A stretch of 64,000 nucleotides of DNA from Phoronis australis. Its lineage: Eukaryota; Phoronida; Phoronidae. The DNA is taken from the NCBI GenBank assembly GCA_002633005.1, contig NMRA01000259.1, positions 461,181 to 525,180 on the forward strand, read 5' to 3'. The position numbers were made by a program, and so were the translations under genes. Positions 1 to 13,200 of this stretch are shown here, piece after piece (position 1 is the first letter of the stretch; the number at the start of each line of letters is the position of its first letter). The notes under the pieces were generated by a model. That model searched no databases and was not told the DNA's origin. It saw nothing but the letters and a program-made list of their open reading frames with translations.

Positions 1-974
1 TGATAAAGTCTGTGTACAAAGGGCACCAAGATCAATTTATCAACACTGAACATTTGTTGAAGTCGTGGAAAATCTGGACTCCTCTGCTATCTAAGATCAG
101 TACACGAAAGCCCGTTATTTATCATGGTGGTAAGCATAGCAACAGAGATTTGCGGTTCAGAATCGAAGGGAGCTCACTGAAATTCTTAAGTAGTACACCG
201 GCGACTACCCTAAAACTTGGCGACTTCAACGGTACGTATCGTGGAGACAGATTAATTATGTCCTCTCTGTTGTCAAATGGGGGCGGCACAGACTTGACTT
301 CAGTCTTGGAAGATGCTATTTTGTTGGCAGCTCAGAAGGCTGTCAGTGACAGAGGAACATTTCATCTTGCCTTATCCGGTGGGAGCTCTCCACTCGGATT
401 ATTCAGAAAGCTTGCCGACTCCGTTAAGCCATTTCCTTGGAAAAACACACACATTTGGATGGTGGATGAGAGATGCGTTCCGTACAACAACAGTTTGTCA
501 AATTTCAAAGCATTGTGGGAAAATTTGTTGATGCACGTGCGAGTACCATATTGGAATGTGCATCCCATGCCAGTTGTCTCGTTAGCTGGTCTTTGCCTAC
601 CTTGGGAAGAACGGCAGTATGCAAACGAGATTAGTCACTACATTCCAGATTTAAGGTTCGACTTTATGCTCCTTGGTTTGGGGCATGATGGGCACACTGC
701 TTCCATTTTCCCAGGAGAGACGCACAGAGCATTTGTCCCAGAAAACACAGTTTTCTACAGCTACTCTACCTCAGTGAAACGCATGTCGCTGTCGTACGAA
801 ATCATCAACAAATGTCGTGAGATTGGGGTGTTGGTAACTAGTAAAGGCAAGAGTGAAATTTTGAAAACCATAGTTAACAGTGAGGACGTTAACAAGTACC
901 CCATCACAGGCATTAGGCCAGTGAACGGGCAGTTAACATGGTATGTAGACACTGAGGCATGGCTTGGGCGGTAG
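1..974 (+). CDS. H6PD: H6PD 3' end: hexose-6-phosphate dehydrogenase / 6-phosphogluconolactonase, C-terminal 323 residues
   Basis: This bifunctional ER-lumen enzyme makes the first two pentose-phosphate steps and supplies luminal NADPH. The frame is open from base 3 (no start codon; the gene enters from the left) to a TAG at 972-974. The first ~100 residues match the end of the dehydrogenase half (LLKSWKIWTPLL). The rest is a full 6-phosphogluconolactonase domain, shown by FHLALSGGSSPLGLF, MVDERCVPYNNSLSNF, HVRVPYWNVHPMP and the active-site signature LGLGHDGHTASIFPG, then WPI-type and GQLTWYVD motifs near the end. Fusion of both parts in one frame distinguishes H6PD from cytosolic G6PD or stand-alone PGLS. 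It ends LGR, with no KDEL-type signal. It is tail to tail with PAXIP1. No intron is visible, consistent with a long last exon. Confidence 0.96.
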   Translation, partial: IKSVYKGHQDQFINTEHLLKSWKIWTPLLSKISTRKPVIYHGGKHSNRDLRFRIEGSSLKFLSSTPATTLKLGDFNGTYRGDRLIMSSLLSNGGGTDLTSVLEDAILLAAQKAVSDRGTFHLALSGGSSPLGLFRKLADSVKPFPWKNTHIWMVDERCVPYNNSLSNFKALWENLLMHVRVPYWNVHPMPVVSLAGLCLPWEERQYANEISHYIPDLRFDFMLLGLGHDGHTASIFPGETHRAFVPENTVFYSYSTSVKRMSLSYEIINKCREIGVLVTSKGKSEILKTIVNSEDVNKYPITGIRPVNGQLTWYVDTEAWLGR

Positions 975-3900
975 GCAACAATTTATATTGATTGCGTGTT
1001 ATGTAATGTGGATATATTTGGAAATAAAAAAAAACATGTTCAATGTTTGGAAACTACATTGAACATTTTTTTTAACTGGAAGGTTACACGATGATCGAAA
1101 ACCTGTCATTGATCATTTTTCCTTATGTTTGAAGAAACTGGATGTAATGCACGTGATTGTGAAGTGTCAAGTATTTTGTAAACAAATATGTTCTACAAAG
1201 ATACCTCAACACAAGTGGCCATTGCTGCTTGTATTAGTGTACATTTTTTATTTATCATAATTTGTTTTTTTCATTCTTGCCTTAAATAGTCAATAATACC
1301 TCAACTTGAAACTTTACAAAATAAGCTTTAAAGCTGTTTTTTTAAATTCAAAAACTTATAATTTTTACATCAGTTTGGAGAACTGTGTATAAGGCATAAT
1401 ACCTGAAAGTTTCATGTAAATCAGGTCAGCCGTTTCCGAGATATGATGTTTCAAACTTGGACATTTTCTGAGGTTTTACATGACCGTAAAATTCTTTAAT
1501 GAATGTGCATAATCTTGACTCATGCTGTTTACATTCCGATGTTTAAACTATTGTTGTTCATTGTTATGTTTTAATAATATAATTCAAATTATTGTAAATA
1601 AGAGTGCATTGTTATACATTTCATGATGCAATCTTTGGGTATTTCAGAGATTATAAACTAAACATGTTATTATCGTCAGCTAGAAAAAGTGAAAACAAAC
1701 ATTTTGTTAGGCAACCCTAATCTTAATACCACCAGCTTACTATGTTCGGTCATGAAATCGCAAGTCATCAGTTGAACTAAGACTTGATCTTCGCATGGGA
1801 ATTTTGAGTCCCAAATAGGTGACTGTGCTGGGTACTTAGGACTGACCATCGTAGCCGCGTACGTGCATTACAATTCCTGGCTCCTGAATCTGTTGTGTTA
1901 TTATCAACAAGTACAGAATACAGTCACGTAATTCATGTGAAATTTACACACTGAAAGGTGTAGATTTCTCGTCTTTCTACAAAACAAAGAATTTTCCCAA
2001 CTTTAGTCCTCTTCACTGTAATTCTGAAATTGGTAACGATCACTTGCAGGAGTCCTGCAACCAGTTTCTCCAGTTGGTACTGTGCATGAACCTGGTTCTC
2101 AAAATCCAGGACCCTGTAAAGTGACTAATGTCCAGAAACTCGAGTGTTTTCCAAAATACTAAGTTTATTTACGAAAGTTCTACCACAAAACAATTTGTTT
2201 GGTTTAATGTAAATGCATGTTGTCAATTGCCTCTGTCTGAGTAAGCAGGTTTAGGATGTTCTGTTCGTGACTGAACACCTTACAGGCTCTTTTGACAGAA
2301 CCCAGTAAAGCCGTTTGTTATCACTTGCAGCAGAATTGTTTTGTGCAAAAATCCTGCTTTAATTAGTCTTACACACCAATTTACAAAAAAAATGACATTG
2401 GATGTTATGATGTACATGCAGTCGTGTTTAAGGTAATTGAGTGTTGCGACAGTATTTCAGCAAATAACTGTTTACAGTCCATTGTTGGTCTGTTAATTTA
2501 TGTACTGTTCAAATTCTCAATAGCTTAAAACTTCACCCTGAAACTTGACATATTTACATGACTGCAATATACTTAACAAAGGAGACAAATGCCATTAATG
2601 ACTTCAGTTGTATATTTCATACAAATGCTCACAAAGGCGATACAAATCACTAGAAATCCCACCTTTTAAATCTACACAGTAAAGTTAACTAAAAACTGTC
2701 CACCAAATGTACAATAACGACGTGTCAAAATCTAATTAAAATAGCTGGTTATGCACAATCTCCACTAGGAAATCAAAACAGCAAAGTTCTGTTAACTTAT
2801 GATCAGGGTTAACAAAAAACAATCTAATGTTAATTTTGGGGCCACGTGGTCTTAAACAATCTCACACGAGACCTATACAGTCTCTTAATGCTTTTTGAAG
2901 TATAAAAAATAAAGATTGCATATACATGAAATATATTATTAAAGAGGATTACTTTAGCAAATACTTCAAAAAAAAAACTAGTAAATGCGCCTACAAAGTC
3001 ATGAAAATTCCAGTCCATAGAAACATGTTTTTAGATGCATAATCAGTTTATTTTTCTCGCCAAGAACGTCCCGGTAAGGAGGGGAAGCCTTCATTTACAC
3101 TGCTTGCGCATCTTACAGATGACAACTAGTTTGGTGATTTTGTTTGCCAGCACACTGGATATATTCGACTGATATGTAATAAAGATTAACATTCCCGACT
3201 GATAGTTAAATTATCCACCAATGTAAAGCCGTTATATCAAGACACTACACGTTAACGGGTACTTGCAACGGCCAATCCTCGATTATTGAATTTCAATTTC
3301 TCGGCAACAGAGGCCATCCTCCCCTAAAAGTGGAACATGCAGTATTGCTAGCAAAAAATAACCCGAACCTCAAATTGTCATTCTGGCAATATCCTCACTT
3401 AAAATAACATTTCCATCTTGTTGACTTTCAAGTAAATTGCAAGTCATAAGAGACGCCTAAAACCACAATGAATTCTGCATATGGTCAGCTGCCATTAGGA
3501 GGAATCCCACATCATTTTGTCTTTTCACTTTTGGACTGTATTGTGAAGTTCATTCCGACAACTAAAGCATGGAAACACACCTCAGTGAGCTAACTTGGAA
3601 ACAAATTTTTGCGTTCCATCCAAGAAGTGAACTTTTCAATATTTGGATGACTGACCATTACGAAAATCGTCTCACCTTGTTCCTTACAAACACAAGAAAA
3701 AGCTTCTGGCTTTGCAAAATAGAGACAGTTTGTATAAAATGACACAGCACGACAAGCCAACCTGTAGCACCCAATCTCGAGCAATATCGAACTAACAATT
3801 CTTTCCAAGCCCACAAATCGTCTCAAATTTCACTAATGAACAATCTGAGACTGACTTCACAACAGTGAGGCACTTAATCGAAAGTCGATTTTTGAGATGG

Positions 3901-4155
3901 AAAGCATTTTTACAACCACTTTAATTAAAGTTTTAAGAACAATGAAATATCATATGGTATCGCAGAAGTAAAAAGTGATGAAAATTAACATTAAAAGTGA
4001 TCCAATTACTATCGACAATATCAATTTTGCAAAAAAACAGAAAGTTGGTATCCCTTTAGAGATTGATCAAACATGTGCAGAGCCATAGCAACGGTTACGA
4101 TTTCAAAATAGTAAGTACGTCATCTACAAAATCTTGAAATCTTGGCAAGCCAGAG
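975..4155. other. Convergent intergenic region between H6PD and PAXIP1
   Basis: No coding exon is recognised here. It should hold both 3' UTRs. A TTTATT at 3047-3052 (AATAAA on the minus strand) is a candidate PAXIP1 poly(A) signal and would give a 3' UTR of about 1.1 kb. Around 1405-1445 the text TTTCATGTAAATCAGGTCAG followed by CCGTTTCCGAGATATG resembles a motif common in dispersed animal repeats. Confidence 0.5.
1023..1028 (+). terminator. Candidate poly(A) signal for H6PD
   Basis: AATAAA lies 48 bases after the H6PD stop and is followed by a T/G-rich stretch. A short 3' UTR is implied, but no transcript evidence is available. Confidence 0.45.
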
Positions 4156-4238
4156 CTAGGTCTTCTCCATTCTGTACAAGTGATAGTCAACTTCCTGACG
4201 TAGTACGCCACTCAAGACGAACTCGGCATTAAATACAC
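4156..4238 (-). CDS. PAXIP1: PAXIP1 exon 19, residues 1017-1043 and stop
   Basis: [20 protein letters not shown] then YRMEKT and TAG; human ends [20 protein letters not shown] KFN. This fixes the C-terminus. Confidence 0.95.
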
Positions 4239-7200
4239 CTGAAAAACAAGATGAACAACGAAAAATTTTAATCACGCAGGTTGTTGTTTTCAGTACTTGA
4301 TATCGGTATCAAATAGACAACATTGTTATCCATAGGAGGAGCAATAATATGCAAGTATTCAATTCTACTGGAATAAGTTTCCTTAGAAAAAAATGATCTA
4401 TTGCAAGTTCTACTGTTTTGAAGAGACGATAATGGCTTTTTACTTTCAGTGTGGATTTTAAATTTTTGGTATATTCAGTAAAACAGATACCACTTTTCGT
4501 GATGAGTAATTCCAGTAAACCATTTCATCAAACCACCACTTCAATAAGTCAATAAAATACTTAGTTATTGTTTTGAAAAAGTACATGAACAGCTGATATT
4601 TATGAATATCATTGCATATTCTTTAGACATTGAAGTCTGCATCGTTCACACAATGTTCCGTGCCCAAACCTTGCACGTCACGTGCACAAAAACAAAAACA
4701 CAAGATGAATTTATATTTTCCATTTACATCAATATCTTGCAACTTAAGTTCGTAACAACAAACACAACAGTCTTCTGGCATGGGGACACCATCTCCTTAA
4801 AGAAGTTGGAAGGCATGTCCTTTTTGTAAACTAATTATGTAATGACATACTGTTACAAATTCTACAGAATGCCTTGTGAACAACACTATTAACTTAAAGG
4901 AACATACCTATATTTTTAGCGAAATAGTCCTTGCACAAATGGATGTCGTTGTCAGTGGTGATGATGATATATGTCTGCTCACCCTACAATAGAATGTGAA
5001 CATGTCGAAACGTGAAAAACCCAATGCTCACACAAGGCATTTCACAACACATTTTTTTCAAGCCCTAATATCTGAACACTCGATTGGTATGTAGCCATCA
5101 ACTAGAATACTAACTACACACAAAATGCATTTTACAACACATTTTCAAGACAAAACATACAAAGACTTACTGCATTTGAATTTCGACGAGGAAAAATATA
5201 AACCTAGTATTCAAGAGCAGCTCACTGGTTTATTCTCCCAACATTGTGCAACCTAAGCTTCCTTACACTGGGAAATGAACCTTCTTAATTTCCAATAAAA
5301 GCAACGTTGGGAGAATAGACAAGTAAATTAATTCACCTCGGTGATTGACAATGGCATTATTCAGATCTTTTGTTCAGTTACGCACCAGAGATATTGGGAG
5401 CTTAAGCACATGCAGTGACTGCTCTCAGATGGCTGAAGATCAACTCTGTGGGTCTATACTTACACTTTCAGAGGGTGCATTGGTGAATTGTCGAGAGGCC
5501 TACACCACATTAAGACTAAATGTACTGGGAATATATGTCTTGTAAATAAATGTCTTGAGGTCACAAATACAGTAAAACTCGCATACCGTATTCGAATATA
5601 ACCGGACTGAGCAATTTTATGGGAGTAGGGTGAAATCTGAGATATACGAAGGACCAAGTGCACGCACTATGACAAGTGAAGAGCAGACACTATGACAACT
5701 GAAGTGCAGGGCATTGTCAAGAGTAAAATAACACATGCATGCCCGACTTATACCACTTTAATACAACCCATCAGGGCTTGGAATGAACAATGACGAAAAA
5801 AATTTCCAAGTGATGCATTGTTCCACAAATAGACATGAGTGAAAGAAATATTTTTTGTGTTGTAAAACTGAAATAAACGTTTTTGCATGTCAAATAAAAT
5901 CAAAATAATGATAAAAAGAGGAAAAAAGAGGAAACGGATATCAATAAGAGGAAATCAGAATAATCCTCTTAAAAGAGGAAAATACAAGTTCTCACCGTTG
6001 CATTTAGCTACAGTCAGCTAGCTGTTCTGCAACGTAATAGCTTGGAACAAATTTTGCACAACATAAAATGCCTTCACCATGGAATAAGGTATACAACACT
6101 TGGTTATGACTAAAAGCACCAAAACATTTTCAGAAAGTCTGATCAAACGCTTCACGCAACAAGAATCACTGAACAGACTATTCCCAACCTAATCAGATAG
6201 TGAAATATTGGAATATTCCTCTCACCTTCTCATTTTTGCCATTGGCCACTGTTCTAGCTGCTGGTTTGTTCTTGACCAGACGGCCTCCTGCATTCTCAAT
6301 TACTTCCCTCATCACGCTACGTGACGGTTGCACACCAGGGGTCAAGTAAAATGTGAAGTTCTGCAAAGAGACATCAAATGCATGGATGCGTTTAAATAGA
6401 CATGCAGCGCCACCTAGCTCATCTTCAAATGGAACACATTTTGAACTGCGTGAAAGCTTACAAAAACGGCATATTCGTTTACTTGCATATCGATGGTTTG
6501 GCCAAAAACCAAAATTATCATTTGGACGTTTTAAATAGTGAATTATTCGACATCATATGCAGTTCAAGACGTAAGGTAGTGTATACAATCTTTCTTGTGC
6601 AAATGCTTTTGAATTTTACACACAAAGGAAGCCGACTGAAGTGTATAAAATTTGTTGTTTTCGAATATCGAGTTGCACCCACACAAGTAATGATTTTTCT
6701 CTTTCCGTCCCAAATACATTTTCCCTTAAATAAGTGACATTTCGAAGACTGTTTTTGTTAAAAGTCGAACTGCCTAATTCAAGACCTGGATTCCTACACA
6801 ATGCATAATGCCCTCCACACAGATACAACAGCACTTACTGTAACTTCATAAACTTTACCTCAAACAATTTTCTGGATTTCGCACGAGTCAACGATTCTCG
6901 AATATTACAACCAAGCTGACCTTCACCTTTCTTGTCAGATAAAAGATAGCGGTCTTCATCTGAAAGCACGATGGAATCTTGAACATTGAAATATTAGACT
7001 TTCTTAGTTACACACCAGGGCTGGCTTGCATAAAACTTCCGTAATGATAAGCACGTTTTGCGCGTGGTACACAAGTTTGGAATACCAGGGGAATAAGCAC
7101 AGAACTGCCGAGGCAAATACTTTCTTTGAGAAAGACATTACCTACATGTTTAAAATATAGGAATGTGTCCCTTGACTTGAATTTTCACATAAGTATGACA

Positions 7201-10200
7201 AACCCTGCTAATGTATTAGCCAAGTGTGGTAGTGTTTACAACTCAACTGCAAAATCAAACACACATTGCGTAGATGCAAGACGTGATTACGTGTGTTGCT
7301 TGCAATGCAAGACTTGCGTAATCTCGCTTTTCATAAGAAACATGCTCTAAAGAAGCAGCCCAGTAAAGCGATTGTAAAATATTACACAAACATATTACAA
7401 ACTATGAATTCATACCATATTCACAAACCTTACCTAAAAATCTGCCTTGGGCGACACTGTCTTCAATCCAATCGCCGCCGACTATAAACCGGCAACAGCT
7501 GATGCATGTGAGAAACTTGACCGTTCTACACACCTGAGGGGCTATCAGGTGGGTGCACTCACTGGAACACGAGGCCAGCTCACCACCAAGCCTTCTCACC
7601 CCCTGCAATGAATTAATTCTATGTTAATTCTATGCATTCAATTGCCATTATAGTGGAGCCTGCTTAATGTCATACACTCAATCTAGACATAAATTATGAT
7701 AATGAATGAAACTATTGACTTCTTCCCCTAGAGCTGAGCTGCGACCAGGCAAATGAATAAAGTTTGTCTTTAGATGGATAAATGAAGATGCTCAAGCTAT
7801 ACACAGTTAAGACTCGTTTTTGCTAATCTTAAAGGCAATTTAGGGAATTCGGCAATAAAACATCATATTGTGAGGGTGAATTTACACAAGTTTAACCGGG
7901 ACATTCTATTATCAAGTATAACATTAAATGAGCTCCACTGTATCACATTAAGTACTGCACTAGGATAGGAGAGCTGGCTTGAACCCCCCTTATGTCAAAA
8001 CACTTTTGATTTGGGACAGTCCTTAACTCATATCAGCAATGCTCTCAAGCAATAACAACAGTCAGTTCCTCAAAAACCTCTGAACCACTTCCAATCTAAG
8101 TAAGGAACAAGTTGAAACTAGGTTTACAACACTAAGCAATCTAAGTAAGAAGTTTGATAGTATGCAGCACGTAAGTTTACAGAGCCCTTAATAGAAGAAT
8201 GTTTGTTGCATTACATAGAGGTGATGTCAACCTAAAAGAATGTAACTTCACCCCCCAAGCCATCTAACGATTTTTCACTTATTAAACATCATCTAATGAT
8301 TTTTCACTTATTAAACATCCTTCAAAAGTCATGTTGAACCACAATACTTCCATGGTATGACTTAGTTTTATCAGAACTTTTATTTTGAATTCTTAATTAC
8401 CAGCTCAGTTACCATCTGGGGTCTGTTTCATAAAAAATGACTTATGACTTATGACTTGGTCTTATGCTCAACACAACTATTTCGGAAAAAGTAATTAAAT
8501 CTCACTAGAGCAAAAATGCTAGGACTGAGAACATACATACAATTGCTAATTACTGAGATAATTTCTATAAATTATTTCTAGAGTTTGATGCACTCAAAAG
8601 TACTTCATGACTAAACCTTCAATTCGGTAATCGTGAAGTGGAAATTTAAGACCAAATCTCATCTTAAGTCAGCCCAAGAATCTCTCAATGTTTCTTCTTA
8701 GTAAAGGCTACAAATAACGTTAGAAAAAAAAACAGATAGATCCAGATCTCGTTCAAATGAAATCAGAATGTTTTATGCACAGTTCGAAATGTTGTTTGAA
8801 ATCGTTTTCGAAATGTTTTACTTTGGCATAAGATGCTATAAAAAATTTGGATTTTGATTTTTGGTTGCAGCGAAAAATCATTAAAATCGAATACTACACC
8901 CTTTGTTCTAGCAGAAAACAATCCTACCTTCACCAAGTTAATTTCCATAGTTTTGAAGAAATTTGGCTAAATGTACAGACTTGTAGTTACAATTACTCAA
9001 AACCTTAAGCCTGGGATCTATCATACCGAGGAAAGGGTAATGTCAAGATCCAGAAACAATACTGCTGAACGCACAACCATGTAAAGTGTATCTTGTACAT
9101 TGACTATCATTTCCAGTTGGTAACAAAGCACAAAATATCAGACTGTGATGCAGTCTTAGGAACTTCAGTGACTGCAAACTAGACAGACCATTATCACTAA
9201 TTTGAGTAGGACAGTCCATCAAAAGAGTGAAAACAGAAAAACGAGAGCGCTCGGAGGAGCGACACTTGGCGGAACTAATCGAAAAGACGACGATGAGGGA
9301 GACGACGACAATCAAGACGATCACTGCGGCAATTATGAATAACACGATAACACGATAACATTCATGTGACTAGCGAAGAAATCAAATAGAGAGCAGACAA
9401 TCAACTACAATAAAGAACAATAGATGGCCCAGCATGACGGACGAGTCATGTCTGTTCCCACATTCTAAAATAGGTGGCGCTATGTGACAGTCTGCAAAGC
9501 AAAGTTATGTTTACAATAANNNNNNNNNNNNNNNNNNNNNNNNNNNNNNNNNNNNNNNNNNNNNNNNNNNNNNNNNNNNNNNNNNNNNNNNNNNNNNNNN
9601 NNNNNNNNNNNNNNNNNNNNNNNNNNNNNNNNNNNNNNNNNNNNNNNNNNNNNNNNNNNNNNNNNNNNNNNNNNNNNNNNNNNNNNNNNNNNNNNNNNNN
9701 NNNNNNNNNNNNNNNNNNNNNNNNNNNNNNNNNNNNNNNNNNNNNNNNNNNNNNNNNNNNNNNNNNNNNNNNNNNNNNNNNNNNNNNNNNNNNNNNNNNN
9801 NNNNNNNNNNNNNNNNNNNNNNNNNNNNNNNNNNNNNNNNNNNNNNNNNNNNNNNNNNNNNNNNNNNNNNNNNNNNNNNNNNNNNNNNNNNNNNNNNNNN
9901 NNNNNNNNNNNNNNNNNNNNNNNNNNNNNNNNNNNNNNNNNNNNNNNNNNNNNNNNNNNNNNNNNNNNNNNNNNNNNNNNNNNNNNNNNNNNNNNNNNNN
10001 NNNNNNNNNNNNNNNNNNNNNNNNNNNNNNNNNNNNNNNNNNNNNNNNNNNNNNNNNNNNNNNNNNNNNNNNNNNNNNNNNNNNNNNNNNNNNNNNNNNN
10101 NNNNNNNAAGGAATCCACATGCAAAAATTCACGTCATTTGCTCTTCCCATAAAAAATGCGACACCAGAGCGATTGAAACCGTGTGAACATGCCCCACAGC

Positions 10201-13200
10201 CGCCATCTTGAAGGTGACTTCCGGTTCAATAATTTTTTATAAAAGCTTATTAGACTCAACAAACACGTGACCAGTTTGAAAGTGATTGGTTTGCAACTGC
10301 GCCCTCTACAGGAGAAAACGTTTTTAGCCATATTTCGGGGTGCGCATGCACCACGTCCAATATTTCCGCCATTTTTAACTGGAAGTTAACGATTTTCTGC
10401 ACAATTGTAGCACATGCGTTCTAGTATATTCGTACCGATTTTCAGCCATGTAGGTCGAAAAATGCGGCCTCTACGAGTATTTGACTGTGAAATCTGATAC
10501 AAAATGACCGCCACGTCCGCCATTTTGTATCCGATCATGACCAAAAACAATAGCGTTCCAGTGATTCCCGATCTACATGTTGTGTGCAAATTTCGTGAAA
10601 ATCGGACCAGAATTGCGACCTGTAGAGAGCGAACAAAAAAAAAAAAAAAAAAAACTTGCTGTCAGAGCAACATACTTGGCGGAATTCTTCCGCCAAGTAA
10701 AAAACATCTCGAAATGTTAGGCAACTTTTGTCACAACGCCATCAGCTAACGTGTATGGGCGTGAAATCCCATGTAGTTTGCTGAACAAGGACTTGCAGTT
10801 TGCTAAGGACTGTCGATCACGATGTAACTTGCCTTATGATTGACAAACAACACTGCTCAACTTTCACAATAATACACAACGCAAGAAAATACCTCTAAAT
10901 GTTTTTCAGTTTCCTTTGCCGATAGACCAGTAATCATAATCTTGGGCGAGGGGAACTCGCTGGTTTTTAAAGATGGAAGTTCCACATCGGGCACCATTCT
11001 GAAACGGACCATAACGTGGTAAGTGACAAGGAGGTAAATATTTATCAATAAGTGAAAATCTCAAGTTGGTTTCCCAGCATGCACTTGGTCTTTACCAAAC
11101 AAGTGCGAAGACACGCAGATGTTATCGTTTTATACAAGTACATCACTTACAAAAATACACACCACCTATAGACATGTACACACGCTCTCAGTACAGAAAT
11201 GGTTGCTTGTAGACAGTAGTTACACTAATACTGTTTCACTGTAATGCACAAACAGAGGTTGTCATAACATTTCAACTCTAATCAATAAACAGCTCAACGT
11301 AATCACAAGTCCAATCACTCTTAAGGTAACACAGCATCCCAGTTTCACACAATTTTAACGGCGCAAGTCAATTTTGTTTAATTTTGCACAAAAATCACCT
11401 TGTAAAATTAGGGTTTATTTCCTGTGGTCGACACGGAGCTCATAGGTTTTTTGGTTTAATGGAATGAAAATGCTTCGTTCTTATTTTATCTATTTTTGAC
11501 CCGCCAAATCTGTACTTAAAGGAACACCATCACTTTTGAGTCCAAAAATCAGTATTTTACGATATTGAAAGGGATAACTTAGAGCACAGCTTTAAAACGA
11601 CAAAATATGTTGTTTTTGTGATTGTATTATAAATTATAAATTCTCACCATTGTATGCCAGGGTGGTGACTTTACCATTTAAATGTACGTAAAATACGTCT
11701 GCTATTTAATGCGTGAGATTTGCTTATGATAGAGCATTCAGCTGCTACTCCGGAGTTAGTAGGTTCAATTTCGCACTATTGATAATTTCTGTAAAGTTAC
11801 TTTTCTCAAAAATACCGTCATTTTAATATAAGTAAATTGGCTATGGAAATGAACAAGAGATTTAAAAATGGCCAAACATTCATATTTTCTGGAGAGGTTT
11901 CAGCAAAATCATCTAAGTTCACAGAAATCGCATTAACTAATAGCTATTCAGTAAAACTGATGCAAAGATGTCAATTCTTGAGGGCAAGATTTTACAAGTT
12001 AACTGTCCTTCAGCAATCATGAGAGCAAATGAAATTAAAATTTAATTATCAGTTCTACCTTGCTTTCTTTGGCTCAGGAAAACTCTGGCTTGCATCGACT
12101 GGGGACTTCCTTTTGTTGCTCTCGGCCTCTGCTGGCGAATTCTTCACCGACGAAGGAGTGAATTTCTGGAACAAATTTTTTTCTTTTCATTATTTTAGGA
12201 AAATATTAAACCAAAATACCTTTAACTATGAAAGCACTAATAATTATCATCAATTATCAAGTATGTTTACAGACTAGAACATAATGTAGGAAAAATGTTT
12301 GAAATCAGAGAAGCATTCAGTAGCATTAACCACTTCCACGACACTTGTAACCAGAAACCTTGGCATAAACAACGAAAATGGGAAGAATTTTGTGTTACTT
12401 ACCGTTTCCTACTACAATTTAACGTTCAACAGTAGCCATACAATCGTGGCAGTGATGGCCATTTTTCTACTGTCAGCCATAACCAGGTGTGAACATAAAA
12501 GTGAAATCCTAGCACAGTCTTTGGCAACACCAGAGGAATCTTGCATGATATCAACAAACGTGCTAGATCTAGAACACACTCCTGCTAAGAAACAAATGGA
12601 CTCACCTTCCAGGATTCCTTTGGCACTTTAACAGGAACACGCCAACCATCTAAATGAAAATTCACACTTCTCAGTTATTAACATCTGAAGACCAGTGAAT
12701 TTCTAAAGACAATAGCTTTACGCAATAATGGAAAATGGACTGAATTCACAGAATCTGATTTCTTCTCAACGAACATAATGATTCCACAAGAGCCTTATTT
12801 AGAACACAGCAAGATTAATCTTAACAGTCACACAATCTGCGAAATTTTAGTACTTGCCAAAGTAGTTCTGTATTCATTGTAGGAGCTTAGTTTTCAACCC
12901 AACAGTATAGCAATTTGCAGAAAAAATTGAAATTCATTGAACTACATAGAAGCTATGGCAAAAAAGATTAAAAAAATTACTGTACATAGCAGATATTAAA
13001 TAATAAAGCAACAACTCACTAAGCCATGGCTGAACCTGCACGGGGTCCACTTTGAACTCCTCCTCGCCAAGTGAGAACATCTGATATTTGAGCGGAATGT
13101 TGGCCTTCAGCGCCACCAGGGAGCCCGTCACAATGTCTGTGAGCCACCTGGTATTAACGACAGGAATCCTCCACTCGTTGGCTTTCTGGTACTTAGCACC

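Larger units (their letters stand above)
4239..6858 (-). other. PAXIP1 introns 16-18
   Basis: Intron sequence around exons 17 and 18. At ~5571, CAGTAAAACTCGCATACCG resembles the end of pogo-type elements, but no matching second end was found. ATGCATTTTACAACACATTT near 5123 partly repeats text at 5036. Nothing else recognised. Confidence 0.4.
7603..10892. other. PAXIP1 intron 14 with repeats and gap
   Basis: Holds a TA-flanked terminal-inverted-repeat element (7651-7940), a two-copy 29-bp tandem repeat (8261-8318), a dispersed 'TTTCAT' type repeat piece (~8415-8690), the 588-N gap and a repeat module (10108-10698). No exon seen. Confidence 0.7.

Noticed and set aside
9043-9345. ORF starting with a strongly hydrophobic stretch ([19 protein letters not shown])
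   Set aside because: Lies in a PAXIP1 intron over low-complexity GAC/ACG DNA next to a repeat; no splice sites or family match.
9446-10211. Long ORFs across 9520-10107
   Set aside because: They are made of N from the assembly gap. The same holds for ORFs across 34381-35104.
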